Positions 1-13,251 of a DNA stretch of 64,000 bases are shown here, in pieces; positions within the stretch are counted from its first letter, which is position 1, and every line of letters begins with the position of its first letter. The position numbers and the translations under genes were made by a program. This DNA comes from Hydractinia symbiolongicarpus (Eukaryota; Cnidaria; Hydrozoa; Anthoathecata; Hydractiniidae): assembly GCF_029227915.1 (NCBI RefSeq), contig NC_079886.1, positions 8,308,001 through 8,372,000 of the forward strand, in the 5' to 3' direction. The notes below the pieces were generated by a model. That model saw only the letters and a list, made by a program, of their open reading frames with translations, was not told the DNA's origin and made no database searches.

Positions 1-843
1 CATGATCACAGATATTATCTTGCAATAAATTATTTCGCTGTTGAACCTCATAAGCCGTAAATTGAAATTAAACATTTATTTGCCGAGTATATCAAATTAC
101 ACAGTTATTTATGCTCGGTTTATATGAGAAGCTAGTTATCGCACTTGTTCTCGAAAAATATCGTCATATTTTTTTCGTATATTTTACTCGCCTAAAGGCT
201 GTTGAAATAAGTAAATAAAAACATAAAAAGCTCAAAAAAATATTTGCGATAATTTTCTCGGCTCCGTGTGCGATAACTTCATTTTCTACTACATAATATA
301 TTTAATTTCTGTTTGGAATCGAGGTTCGTCAGAGTAATTGACATCAAAAGGGGATTATAGAAAAAAATAAGGAGTATCCGACGGTAACAGTATTTCCACC
401 AATGCAGTACTTCCTGAGGTTGAAATAAGTTAATAACAATTTACATTCTAGTTAACAGGTGCTGAATCTATAGGTGACAAAAAATCAAAAATGACAACAT
501 ACAATTCATAAATTGAGATTTAGAAATTTCAAAATATTTAGACATTCTTTATTTTTCGTGGTTCTACCAGTTCTGAGTTTAGACAATGATAACACAAAAA
601 TTGTAAATATATTGATAACAAAGTGGATAAGTGCCTTGTGCAGAGATAAATTCAAAAGATTATAACACAACTAAAACTTCGATAAGTCTCAGTTAATAAG
701 ATTTGCGTGTTTGTCAGTAAGAATAAATTCGAAAACGTAAAGTTAAAGTTATACATTTAGACACTCAATACAGGCTACTGAGTAATATTTAAAAGAGATT
801 TCTTTAGATACCACATTTATCACGGTGTTAAATACTGTTTCAT
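1..843. other. AT-rich stretch without a recognised gene
   Basis: I see no convincing coding frame, RNA gene or repeat here. It lies downstream of the minus-strand gene at 844-1152 and probably includes its 3' untranslated region, but I could not place a clear polyadenylation signal close to the stop. Confidence 0.4.
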
Positions 844-1152
844 TTAATTATTCACCATCCATAAAATCATCCCCAGCATTGCACACGAAGAAGCAACCAA
901 CATAACTATAGGAGATAAAGCGGATCCGCTTCCATAGGATCCACCTCCGGAACCTCCACTGGTACCTCCACCACTACGTCGTCCACCACTGCCGCCTCTA
1001 TAGCCACCACCTCCTCTTCTTGGACCAGGATCAGGAGAACGCTTTATTCGTAATTCTTCTTCATCATTCTGCTTTTCATCTTTAATACTCTCACCTCGTG
1101 TTAGACATATGAATGTAACAAATGCAAGTACGAATATTACTGAAGGCTTCAT
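844..1152 (-). CDS. small secreted glycine-rich protein, probably GPI-anchored or processed
   Basis: The frame encodes 102 residues in one exon. Residues 1-20 form a signal peptide (hydrophobic VIFVLAFVTFICL). An acidic stretch (residues 25-34) runs into a basic site RIKR at 35-38, which looks like a furin or dibasic cleavage site. Residues 45-77 are a low-complexity Gly/Ser/Arg region. Residues 79-99 form a hydrophobic tail with only N-N after it, as in GPI-anchor signals, although a plain membrane segment is possible. A TATA-like TATATAAAA lies on the same strand at 1218-1226, about 65 bases before the ATG, which supports this start. I do not recognise the family. The layout (signal, acidic pro-part, RIKR, cationic Gly-rich part) would fit a processed secreted peptide or a surface protein; neither is proven. 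Confidence 0.6.
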   Translation of the reverse strand: MKPSVIFVLAFVTFICLTRGESIKDEKQNDEEELRIKRSPDPGPRRGGGGYRGGSGGRRSGGGTSGGSGGGSYGSGSALSPIVMLVASSCAMLGMILWMVNN

Positions 1153-1217
1153 TATTTTAACTGTTCCACAGCTTTTAAAACAATATTTTGTTTAGTGGCC
1201 CATTCCTTGTTAAACCA

Positions 1218-1226
1218 TTTTATATA
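1218..1226 (-). promoter_or_regulatory. TATA-box-like element before the glycine-rich protein gene
   Basis: The minus strand reads TATATAAAA about 65 bases upstream of the ATG at 1152. That spacing allows a transcription start near 1190 and a short 5' leader. In AT-rich DNA such strings also occur by chance. Confidence 0.35.
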
Positions 1227-3060
1227 CCGGAATAGTTATTATTACACTTCCCCACATATGTTCCTTTAAAATCAGTTTTCCCTATGAAATATACGTTTTT
1301 GATTTAATTGCGAACAACGATGGAGCTCCTAATTACTGTTATCTAATTACTGTTATCTTACTGTTATCTATAGGGAATTTTTTATAGGGAAATCTATAGG
1401 GGGATTTTCCATTACGTTGGCAAAACAGATAAGCCCTTGAAAATATGTTTTAAATTTGATTCAATTAATTGTAATTTTGTTACTGTCTATAATTTTAAGT
1501 GTTATCTGAAATTGCAGTCCCATTTCCTTGAAATTTTGAGACACTATCATTTGACTATCCGTTCTGTTGCTACCTTTTGCACTTACGATCTTATGACCTT
1601 CGAATCACATTTTCAGGGGTGTGGAGAATAATTAAGCGTGGGTTAAGGTGATAACACTGCATAGTTTACTACTTTCCCCTGTCATTTAACTTTATGTTCT
1701 GCATATGTGTATTTGTTAACTCCAAAAATATAGAGCACTTCATTTGTAGCTGTAGTATAGTTTTATGTTATTTTATCAGCGAAAGAAAAATGAACAAGAT
1801 AGAACTGTAAATATCTTGTACAAGAATATTCTAAAGTCCCACATAGACAGATAGATAGATCTCAGATAAATACCATTCCTTTGCATGAAATTTAAGACTG
1901 GTAGTCCAAATATTCTAATCTGAGTACAAGTAAGAGTGTATTTGTGTTGTCCTCAGCTTTTCCAATTCTCCAAACCTTCCTACTTCCTACTTCCCACTCC
2001 ATCCAATGTAATTAACTTTCCTGCGAAACTTATTTGCTTCGTGTTTTGAAAACATTTCGCCCACATGTGTACACAGCAGGACATTTATATAGGCTTCCTG
2101 ATCGTGGTTACATGGTAATTGCGGAATAGTTTGTCAACCACTGTTTTGCGTTTTGAGTAGCTACAACTTGACATGTTTCTTCTTATTGCAGGGATATAAA
2201 AACAGGAAAAATGTACATAGCAAAGGAGTTACCTGACTACATGAAGTGAACAATGTGCAATTAATAATTGCGGATGACTTTGACTGGCATTGAGAGATGA
2301 CCTTTAGTTTTCTCATTGTGTTTATTCTGAAAGTCTTAGTGGGCTTTTCAATGTCATTCTTCTATGAAAAATAAAAGTACAAATAACGAATAGAGGGTTT
2401 AGAAACTAATTCAAAGTGCTAAAATAAATATAACTAATATTATTCTATAATTTGAGGATCGTTGTTTCAGCGTTTCCATCTCCCTCGGCGCCTTTTAGCA
2501 GTTTTTTATTCAAATTGTCTTTCTGGCCTCTTTTTAACACCTTCGGTTTATTCTGACTTCTTTGGCAGAAAGTTAAATTAATTCTTGTGTTTCACTGTTA
2601 GGTTTAGTTTAACCCTACGCCTATAAGAGGGGCAACATCAAATTTCTTTTCGAGCATAATAAATGCCATATTTGTAATAATTATTAAAATTTAAAATTGG
2701 TCAAAAATTTTACAATCCATCACATGTCATTTATTAACTATTTAAACTATGATATTTTTTATACCCAAATTTTAGGAATTGTAATTTATAAATATTATAT
2801 ATATTAATACACTAAGTTTGTGTGTTTGTATGGGCAATGTGCATATTTCTCTCTAAAAAACAGGCGAATAATCTATATCCTAATTGCTAAGTGACAAATT
2901 ATCTCTTTTGACTCGACGTCATTGCTCTTATAATTTTGTGGACAAATAAATTAAAAGCGTGTTAAAAACTAAAACCACATCATCCTATTCATTTTATTGA
3001 TCAACGCTTCAAGCTCTACTCAATTACAGCAACGGTAAATAAATTTCTGCATAAACTGGA

Positions 3061-3074
3061 TGATGACGTCATCA
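3061..3074. promoter_or_regulatory. perfect CRE/ATF palindrome TGATGACGTCATCA
   Basis: This is a 14-base perfect palindrome centred on TGACGTCA, the CREB/ATF consensus. It lies about 790 bases upstream of the ATG at 3849 and is kept unchanged in the right copy (11924-11937). A role in expression is inference. Confidence 0.4.
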
Positions 3075-3848
3075 AAGTTTATTTTATCCCTTTATGTCTT
3101 CTGAACTCGTCTGACTCGTCGAAAGCACGTGATCATCAGGATTTATTTCTTCGTGCTAAGTAAGGACGAAATAGTGATGCTCGGGATAAGTACGACGGAC
3201 GATAATCGAAGTACCGAAGTATGTAAGACGGGCGACCGAGAAATTGGCTTAATTTTGGTCGAAAAAAGCTTCAAGTTACCCAAGTCAGAATTTACGTCAA
3301 ATATTTTCACCCAACATGGTACCCAGGGCATCTTGTATCTTTTCTTACATCGTGACGACGCCGAAAGAGACAACAGGCGCTTGAAACGAGGTTGATTTTC
3401 AGCGATTCCTAGATCACTTTACACACGTATGGAACCGATAAGTTGTCAAATAATGCTTATAAATAAATTAGTGAGAATATTATAACTTTTATCGACGGAC
3501 TAATATAGCTTGTATAAAAATTTAATGGCGAAAAAATTTTGTTATTGTTTTATCAATAATACCTGCGGAAAAATTTGTGAATTAGTGGGAATGTTATAAT
3601 TTTTAGTGACGCCTCATGGCTTGCATAAAAATTATATTAGTGATAAAATATTTTTATCGTTTAACATACATGTAAAAATTATAAATTATTGAGAGTATTT
3701 TAATTTTTTGCGGTCCTATAGCTTGCATGAAAAATTTAATGGTGATAAAATATTGGGATCGTTTTATTAATATTACCTGTAAAATTTAAGACGATTAAAA
3801 AATAATTTATTATAGTTGCTTTAATATGATGTATGTTGCTTTCATATA

Positions 3849-6800
3849 ATGGCAAACATAAGCGGCTTGTTTTTACAACTAGTGTCACTGTTAACTGTTA
3901 CAAAAATTTACTGTGAATATGGCAGTTTTACCACCATAACTGTTGAAGAAATTAATGAAGAAAATATATATGCACAATTTAAAGGGACAACATTAACATC
4001 ATGTGTCCTTCGTTGCCAAAGAAGTCCAGATTGTGATCGAGTTGCATATAAGTATGAAAGTACAACAGAAGACTTTATAACATGTTACCTCATTGAAAAT
4101 GGCGCAACTGATAGCAATTCAAATATGATAACAATGCACGTTGTAACACCAGTAAGCCTATCTTTTTTATTTTATCTTTTAGTGGTTTCTCTCTTAAGTA
4201 TGTTTTCCGTCCGTAAAGTTACTACTCTGTTATACTAATACCCATATCTTGTCTATTTGTTCAAAATGACTGTCAAATCGTTGGCTTCATGTCAACACTG
4301 TATCTATTAGCAACGCTCGGAATATATACCACAGGCTCAAATCTAATGGCTGGTACACATATGAAGTAAAATGCGTTTTTTTCCACGGGCTCTAAGGTCG
4401 AGTCGTTTAAGTTATGACATGTTGTTTTGCTGTTGCTTCTAATTAACTGCAACTTAATTAGATGTAAGCAGTGAATAATAGGTCTTTTTAGTTGTATCCT
4501 GTTTTGGCCTATAACCCACTGTAGCCATGGTCGTAAAGCGAAGCTTCCAATCGTGTTGCGCGCACGAATAAAAGAGCAATATAGGGGCATTCCAATGGTG
4601 GGTAAATTATAGGCTTGGAATGTCTTGCTTAGAAAAAGACAAACAAATGTTCAACATTTCTGGTGTTTTTGTGTCGCTTTAGATCGGATTTTGGGGAGCT
4701 CTGAGGGGCTGAGGGGAGCTAAAAGAGGCCACACTGTTATTTCCTATTTTGTAATAACTTCTGAAAATTCCCGTTAGTATTAATTTATTGTGAAATTCGA
4801 AACTCAATATTAGTAAAAAATTGTAAACAATAGATAGCATCTTACATTAGCGAAGAATTAGTTAGTGTGATATCAAATATACCTCCTACAATGGTTTTTT
4901 ATCTGTTTTTATCGACAATTTACAACAAAAATTAACCACCCCCTGCCCCACCCATTTAAAGCGTTTAGGGAAAGCTTTATTTCTTATATTAACGGGAACT
5001 GTTTTATTAATTTACTACAACAGAAGGGCTTCCAAAGAGGAATTTGTCTTTTAGGTTCTCTCCACGCGCAATGACGTAAACGTTTCAAGTGTGAAAGCAA
5101 CTGATCAAGACACGGAAACATCTACTTGTACTGAAGGTATTATTTAAATCTAATTTGCACGGTAATAAAGGTTGAATGCGTAAACAATTATTTCACATAG
5201 ACCTATCTTATTCATTATTATACTGCTATAATATCATATGAAAATTTGAGAGAAACTGAGGGGCGGATAAAGCCCCCCCACCCCCCCCCCCCCCACTCCC
5301 AAAAAAAATATTTTCCAAATTTTTACACTATTCGCACGAATACAAAAGAAATCGCCTGAAATCCTATTTTCTTGATTTTCAGATATAATTCGGAAAAATC
5401 AGGAAATCGGACTAGTCAGGTGTCTTAAGTATTCAGAATGATTTCCCTTGGTTAAATAAATTATTTGTGTTGCTAGTTTCAAGTTCTAAGCATAATTCTA
5501 GCGAAAATCATTATACTTTCCTAATTATCAGGATATTTTATAGAAATTCAAAGAGGTAGTTTCGAGTAACGGCCAATATCTAATGCTTTAAGAAGTATGG
5601 GACCTAAGAATTTGGCTTGTAGGTGTCTTATATAGATCTCCATACCATACAGCCGTTCAAAAATGCTCGCTGCGAAGTAGAGAACTTGTCCGGAATATAT
5701 TTTCTTTTGAAAGAACAAAAAGACACAAAATTTTAGCACAGGTACAGGTAGAACAAATGTTGCACTCTATATTGAGCATCTTTTTTAAGCCTTTTGCCGG
5801 TGGCACTTTGAAGCGTTATACCCTTTTTTATAAAAAATTAAGCAACCGACCAACAAGTAAATAGTTTCTTAAATCCCTAATTTTTTTTTTTTGCTAGAAA
5901 AACGTTTCTTAACACATTTCTTCATTTTTATAATGATGTCTGTTCTATTGAAACTTTAAAGTAGTCTTGTGTGGATTTCTTATTATACCACGCAAAAACA
6001 CCTGAATGCATTGAAATGTCATTGATTGATGGGAGGGATGTATGAAAAAAAGTTTCTAAGTTATAAAAATGTTTCTTAATTTTTGGAAGGCAGCTGGTCA
6101 GTTTCTTACAAACTGGTTTCTTATAAAAAAAAATATGTGTGTCACATTAAATACACTATATTAATTGACGTCTTGTGCCTTTAACACTGGATGAGCTAGC
6201 ATATAAAAATATAAAATACACTTGTCTGTGCATTACGGTATATACAATGCATAGTAAAATTAAATTTGTTTATCTCGAACATTTTCTTTCTTCTTTTCCT
6301 AAATTCTCACTTCACATCATTTTTATGTATCTCGGAAAAATGTTCTGTTCTGGCAAGTTTGCCATAGTACTAGGCCAATGCAACATTGCTTTCTCATTCT
6401 AAGTTATCTGCAATATTTTTAGATTCAGCATACGTGGTAACGTTTACGCAACGCTCCATTGATGTACCCGTCGTTACCAAAACATTGAGATATGTGGATT
6501 TTATCACTGTAACAGCGTGGATTAAAGTTGATAAATTACCAGATACGCAACTTACATGCCCTTTTGTTGTGTCCTTTCTACCCCCTAGCAGCAGCTATTG
6601 CAATGATGTCAGTGTTGCAATGTCCGCATTTTCATCAGGACTTCTAGGATACACTTATCCTGCTGAGACAGTTAATTTGGTAAGGAAATTCATTTCTGAT
6701 AAGGGTTCAAGGAGATATTTCTTTTTCCCGATTACTTTGAAATATTATAATGAAATAAGAGCTGTTTGAGTTGTGACTGTATGGAACCATTATAAATAAA

Positions 6801-7853
6801 ATAGAAAACGTAAAATTTAGATATACGCGTAAATTGACGCTCTTAAACTCTGCTAAATGACAAGTATTTTTGTGTTGTTTTTAAGCAAGAAAATTTCTTC
6901 TTTTTTTGCAATAGCCGTTCTTTAATGTAAAATTTATTATGCAAACGTCACAGGTAATCAATTAACTTTTATTGTTTTCTTAATTAATTGCTTTGTTCTA
7001 CATAAACACAGAAGAAAAGTATTTAGCAGTTTGTGTTATTACAGATTTTTGAGCTTTTTTGTCCTATAGCGGAAAATGCTCGAATGTTTTAAGACGCTTC
7101 AATTATTTGATCCTTTGCAACGAAATTGGCGGAAACAGTTTGATGAAAAGAACAACAAATATTGGAATTGTAGTAAATGTATTTTTTGGCCGTTGTTTTT
7201 TAATCCTACATTTCGATTGAGATTAACAAATCTATTAATAATGGGAAGGTTTCTATAAGCAGTTTTTTTTAAACGGGTTGTACGACTAGTCTTTTATAAT
7301 AATGCGATGTAATCCCGTGTGTCTATGTCGGGCAAAGTAGATGTGCAACTTTTCCTTAATGAATAAATACACGACCATATCATATCACACTCATTACCTA
7401 GGGATTTTTGCATGAGCCATACGACTGGTTTTGTTGTAATAAATCTCCCTTTTCTCAAAAATGTAGGAATCAAAAAATAGCCTGCATGAATGGGTGCATG
7501 TGGCCATCTTATACGATGGAACGAGAAACATCCAAGATTATTTCATCAACGGCACAAAGACAAAACGCATGATATGGTCAGGGATTAAAACAAGAACACT
7601 TGATCAGATCAGAGTTGTAATTGGTAATGATGCTGATCGGAGCAATGATATATGTGTGATCGATGCAGCTAATCAAGGCCTGCTTGGTAGCGTGGCGCAT
7701 TTATACGTATGGAAAAGATTATTGTCTCTTGATGAAATTACAGCGGCTTATACCAATGAGCCAAACACTACTGATGCTATTGTATTATGGCAGGAATTTC
7801 GTTCCAAGGTCAACAACGCGACCAGCATAATAGAGCCCTTTCCATTGTGTTAA
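3849..7853 (+). CDS. secreted PAN/Apple plus LamG-like (concanavalin-fold) protein, four exons
   Basis: Exons are 3849-4151, 5055-5136, 6423-6679 and 7467-7853; all junctions are GT-AG and phases agree (0, 1, 0), giving 342 residues. Residues 1-22 form a signal peptide. Residues about 23-101 resemble a PAN/Apple domain, with Cys at 52, 56, 62 and 79 in the usual SCxxxC...C...CYL order. Exons 3 and 4 encode a LamG/pentraxin-like sandwich: the strand YVDFITVTAWIKV, then HEWVHVAILYDG, YFINGT and GSVAHLYVWKRLLS, the usual ending of this fold, with LSLDEI before the tail. Together these suggest an extracellular or surface adhesion or recognition protein that binds sugar or protein; the ligand is unknown. 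The partner copy at 13252-15594 is a pseudogene. The start is the first ATG before the signal peptide. The exon structure is well supported, the function only at domain level. Confidence 0.75.
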
Positions 7854-9660
7854 AAGCAAATTTAAGGAATTATTATGATTTGAATTAATTGATTGATTGT
7901 CATTTATTGTTTGTAAAAACAGAAGTAACGGTTTGGTAGTGGATTAGTAAGAAAAGTAAGGGACCGAAGAGAAAGGACAGAATATTATGTGAGCATATCT
8001 AGTGGCAGCTTCAGATTATAAAAGCCAGCTTTAATAATTTACGATAGAACCGAAGTAATTTTCTGTCATCAAGAAAATTATGAGTCATAATTAATTAGAA
8101 ATTGGAAGTTTATAATATAGAACAAAAGCTTGTATGATTAGAATCAATGATCTTGTTTCATTAGTTATGGTTTTAATTTTACTTCAAAAGAATCCACTTC
8201 ACCAACATACATTGTGTTCAGGAGCTAGATAGCTATAGCGTTAGCAAAAGTAGCCACAACTTTTTATGGTCACCTTAAGAACATTTTTTATTCAGAGACT
8301 TAGAACAACACTAGTATTCATATCAAAGAAAATTCAAACCAGAATCTAGATTTACCAAAATACAAGCATTTAAGAATTTCCATATATCAGTACAAGGTTT
8401 ATTTTTTGACGTAATAGATGCATATCGGTGGTGTCGTTTCAATGAAATTGGATCATATGGAAGCTGAACGTGATGGGTCGTTTCATTTTCAACTGTTATA
8501 TGTATATTATCAGTTCATTACGTATAAATATGCCTCAGGGTCAACATATCAACGTTTCCCATCACCTGCTAGCTTTGCTGGTCTTAATTTTATTGATCAA
8601 CATACTAACTATAGGTATAATACGAGAAGCCTAACGCAACAAGTATGCCAGGTAAGGCAAAAAATACCCTACATGGTATACTTTCCTTATATTATCCTGA
8701 AACTCCTAGCAGCAGACTTTTTATCATTTTGGATCAGAAATATGGAAAAAGAAAATTCCTAAAACCAGGTGTGCATATATATTAGACTTGGTTTCAAATG
8801 TGAATAATATTTGTTACGTTGGCGCCTCAAAGGTTCTTAAACTAAGTCAAGATTGCTAATATGTTTATTTAATTTTTAAAATTAACATTATTTTCAATAT
8901 TTACAAGAACAGAAATAAAAATCTATCATGAAGCTACACAAATTCAAAAAAAATGCTGACGTTAGCAAAACAAATTGACAGTCGGCATTTGAGGCATGAT
9001 TTTTAATTGTTATGTGACAGACATCATTCGTACCAAGTTTTAAAAGTTTTAACCTAAAACAGGGGTAGTTATGGGGGTAAGGCACCCCCCCCCCCCTAGT
9101 TCCCCTATACCCCGGCCTGAACATGGTTTACATGTTAACATTTTAAATTTCACAAGGATATTTAAAATTATGCTCCTTTCTAGTTCTTGAAAATCTTTTT
9201 TATACTATTTGTGTGTGTCGCTTTGCCACTAAGCCAACATGCTATTATTTCCAATTGTACACTTTTTGGAGTAGTTGGACCAGTATTGTTTATCTTAAAA
9301 GAAGTAAATTGATTAGATTTTGTCAATATGTATAATTTACGATATGATGATATGTAGCTACTTACATAACTACATATTATATATTTTACTTTGTATTGTC
9401 ATTAAGAGACCTTCTAGCTAGAGCTGCCAGGCATGTCTTGTTTACTTTACTGTAAATACTGCGCCCACCTGTGTTGCAACAAACAGAATCTCTCTAAATG
9501 TATAACTAAAATCTCCATAGAACGGTAATGAAGCCAAATATATTATTTTTTACAAAAATACATTCACATCGCTTAAAAACCAATCAAATAGGAGAACAGA
9601 CCGGTCTGGCCCGGGGTCATTTTTTCGCATCGACTCAGATGTGGAAAAGGCAAAAAATTG
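7854..9660. other. 3' flank of the PAN/LamG gene
   Basis: This stretch is shared with the right copy for most of its length (for example about 8070-8170 against 15850-15960). An open frame at 8418-8762 has no counterpart in the right copy and no recognisable domain. A short poly-C tract lies near 9085. I see no supported gene. Confidence 0.4.
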
Positions 9661-10042
9661 CCCTGAAAACGTGATTGTGAGTTCTTAATTGAAGCTGTTT
9701 TCAGGGAGCTCTATAAACGATTTTTGACACTGCAGATCTAGTATATCTCTTAGTTCCCGCGTGTATGTTTAATAAACTTGTTTTCCATCTGGCGTTAATT
9801 TGCGTTAAGCAGGTGCGCTAATTAGAGTTACTATATACCTGTCAGCTCTTTTTTATATACAATAAATCTAAATGTTCCGTGCAACCGTGCAATAACTGAC
9901 GCGATATTCCACGTTAATTTGGTATTTTCAATTTGCAATGCAATGACTTCCGTAAAACTTTTGAATCATCAAAAAAAAAATAGAGAATAGGAAAGTAAAA
10001 ACTGTCTGACAAAAAAAGAGATGTTAGGTATATATAAAGCAT

Positions 10043-10150
10043 ATATTCAGATTTATCCACTCGAGGTCAGCAATATTCCATGAGGCAGCAATATTCCACC
10101 AGGCTCAGCCGAGTGGAATATTGCTCATCTCGAGTGGATAAATCTTGATA
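10043..10150. repeat. short foldback (MITE-like) palindrome
   Basis: The arm AGATTTATCCACTCGAG at 10049 pairs with its complement ending at 10145. An inner pair GCAATATTCCA / TGGAATATTGC extends the hairpin, so the unit of about 100 bases can fold on itself. It lies in the DNA between the two duplicated blocks. Confidence 0.7.
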
Positions 10151-11923
10151 TTCAACGTACGGCCCTGCAATATCTGCTTATTATTTTTTATCATCTAATG
10201 AAAAGGTCTGTTCATTCCGAATAGCGCGCGAAATTTTTTTAAAATTCTTAATATTTTAACGGGAATTAGCGCAAACACACTTCTACAAAAAAATATTGAG
10301 CATATTATGTGTGATTTGTACAAACATTGTTCCACTACAGCGGACTAAAAAGTTTATATTTAAAAGATTATATTAATTTTTCCAGAAGATGGTTATGTTC
10401 ACCATATTGCCCTCGTTTTACCAAAAATCACGGTTCTAAAATCTTGGCCGTTTTATTATTTTATTTTGCCTTCTATTTTTAATTCGTCCCAAAAAATTTA
10501 CGATAATATGTCCTCCTGACACATATTTCATGAATGAAAACATATTTATTTTTTTATATAATGAAAACGTCTTCGCGCAAAATAGTCAATATGATTAACT
10601 ACTGTAAGGTCAGAAATTAGTGCGACAGAGCTTGTGGTTTTTGTACAGAGCACTTTTTTGTAGCTGGTATAGTTGCATGTTATTTTATCTGCGAAAAAAA
10701 CAACAAGGGAGAACCGTAAAAAAATTGTAGAAGAATATTCTAAATTTCCAGATAGAGAGACAGATAGATCTCAGATAATACCTTTCTTTTGCACGCATTT
10801 ACGACTTATAGTTTTTAAATTTATGTCCAAATATTCTAATCTGATTACAAGGTATCTTTGTGTTGTCCTCACCTTTTCCAATTCTCCAAGTCTTAATTAA
10901 TTAATTTTCCTGTGAAATATTTTTGCTTCGTCATTTGAAAACATTTTGCCCACATGTGTACACAGCAGGACAATAATATAGGCTTCCTGATCGTGGTTAC
11001 ATGGTGAATGCGGAACAATTTGTCAACCACCGACATATAGGAAAACATATAGGAAAAATGTACCTAGCAAAGAAGTTACCTGACTACATGAAATTAACAG
11101 TTTGCGATTACTAAATAGGATGACTTTGACTGGCGTTAAAAGATGTCCTTATTTTTTCTCACGGTATTTATTCCTAATGTCTTTATCCGCCTTTTAATGT
11201 CATTCTTCTATGGAAATTGAAAGTGAGAATAACGAATGGAGGGTGTTAGAAACTAGTTGAAGGTACTAAAATAAATATTAACAAATATTATTTTATACTT
11301 TAAGGATCGTTGTTCATGCATTTCCATCTTCTTCGGCGCCTTCCAGTAGGTTTTCATTCAAATTGTCTTTTTTAAACACCTTTGTTTTATTCCGACTTCT
11401 TTGTCAATATTTTAAATTAATTCTTATGTTACATTGCTAGGTTACTAAGAGTAGGTTTGTTTACCTCTTCAACTTTAGCTTTAACCCTGCGCCTATGAAA
11501 GGGGCAACATAAAATTGATTTTCGAGCATAATATTGTCATATTTGTAATAATTTATAGAATACAAATTTTCAAGAATTGTATAATCTGCGGCTTGTCAAG
11601 AAATAATTCATGTGACCACAAACTAATGATATCTTTTAGAACCAAATTCTAGGAATATATAGTATATATTATATGTACTAATAAGTCTGTGCTTTCATAG
11701 GGGCAATGTGCAATTTCTCTCTAAAAAACAGGCGAATAATCTATATCCTAATTGCTAAGCGACAAATTATCTCTTTTGACTCGACGTCATTGCTCTTGTT
11801 GTAGCAAATAACTTAAAAACGTGTTAAAAACTAAAACCACATCATCCTATACATTTTATTGATCAACGCTTCAAGCTCTACTTAATTACAGCAACGGGTA
11901 AATAAATTTCTGCATAAACTGAA

Positions 11924-11937
11924 TGATGACGTCATCA
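11924..11937. promoter_or_regulatory. CRE/ATF palindrome, right copy
   Basis: The same 14-base TGATGACGTCATCA as at 3061-3074. Here it no longer stands before an intact gene. Confidence 0.35.
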
Positions 11938-13251
11938 AAGTTCATTTTATCCCTTTATGTCTCCTGAACTCGTCTGAATCGTCGAAAACACATGATCATC
12001 AGGATGGATTTTACTTCCCTTTTTAAAACTGATTTCCCGTGAAAAAATTGTGGGCTTTCATAGTTTTTTAGTTTCGGCCAGTAAAAAGTCTACAAAACCT
12101 GATATTGAATCAGATTTTTGCTGAAATATTTATTTTACTCTAATATTATTTTACTCTTTCGAAAAATGCCGCGCTGTGATCCCTAAGAGTTTGTGTTGGT
12201 TAGAAGTGTTAGACTCTGAAAGCGTTTTTAATTTAGAAGAGTTGCAGAAAACTTCATTTTATGACTAAATTATTGGCAGCGTTGATAATCACGACCATGC
12301 GGAAGTAAACATAGAAAGAAAGGGGCAAAAACACAACCCTGGGCTTACTATATCAACAATTCAAGCAACCTCCATCCCAGGGCCTATAGCGTTCTTTAAT
12401 ATGAGAATAAAACGCTACACGAAAAATAAATTAAAATAGATTAATATAAGAAAGAAAAAAAGAAAAAAAGCGAAAAAGAAGAATCAACAACGCACGCAGA
12501 AAAAAATAAAATCCCGTAAATTTCCTGCCTAGTGTACCACATTATAATAGAAAAGTCTTAGACGCAACGTAGAAGAGCGAGCACCTATACCAGAATTTTC
12601 ATATGGCCTAATGCAAAGACAAGTAGACGGAGATTTAGAATTGGCAAAGCCTTTTTTGCCAACGTTGATCAAAACATTCTAATGATTAAAACTCCACTTT
12701 GATAGGGTATCGACTCTATTAATGAGTACACGCAGCTCGTTGTTTCTTGCCTGTTGAAAGAATAGCAAAGGAATGCTTTCCAGCGCTACTTCTATTATTC
12801 TTATTCAAAAAAGCCATAGCACAAAAACACATTTTATAATTCTTAACAAAATTAATCTTAGTTGCAATAATTTACTCTTCTTCTTATTCTATGAGTTTTC
12901 GTTTTGCGGCAACATTTTTATTGCTATTGCTTTTATTGCCATCCGGGAGATAACGTCAAACTGGGCTTTATCCGAAAAAGATTTATAAAAAAATGGCGGC
13001 TTTCGAGAAGGAAGCATGCCGTAAACACAAGAAAATGTGGAGTTATATTAGCTTTATTATTTCAAATTTTACTTAATAAATGTTAAATTACAAATTCTCA
13101 ACATAACATAAACAGAATATGATAAACTTTTTTTGAAGTGGGAGGTAAGCTTTGAAGCGTCGAGGGAAAGCTTTTATCTCTTATATCAACGGGAAATTTT
13201 TTTCAGTTTACTACAACAGAAGGGCATCCAAAGAGGAATTCGTCTTTTAAG

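Larger units (their letters stand above)
1733..9660 (+). repeat. left copy of a large tandem segmental duplication
   Basis: Long blocks here recur in the same order and orientation at 10647-16950. Examples are the GAGCACTT...TTGTAGCTG start (about 1735 and 10648), the TGATGACGTCATCA palindrome (3061 and 11924), the three downstream exons of the PAN/LamG gene, and the TAGCTAGAGCT stretch (9416 and 16650). About 1.8 kb (roughly 3170-4960, with the first exon) has no counterpart in the right copy, which carries about 1.1 kb of different sequence at that place. The copies have many substitutions and small indels, so the duplication is not recent. Boundaries are by eye, good to a few tens of bases. 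Confidence 0.85.

Noticed and set aside
3129-3395. Frames on both strands around 3.1-3.4 kb
   Set aside because: They mirror each other, and the right part matches the end of the dispersed GAGGTTG repeat family; no coding evidence.
5271-5296. Poly-C tract as a regulatory element
   Set aside because: Similar C runs occur near 9085 and 59954; they look like simple repeats, with no sign of function.
8418-8762. 114-codon frame downstream of the PAN/LamG gene
   Set aside because: No domain, mostly absent from the duplicated block, and it does not join in frame to the gene, which already has its stop.
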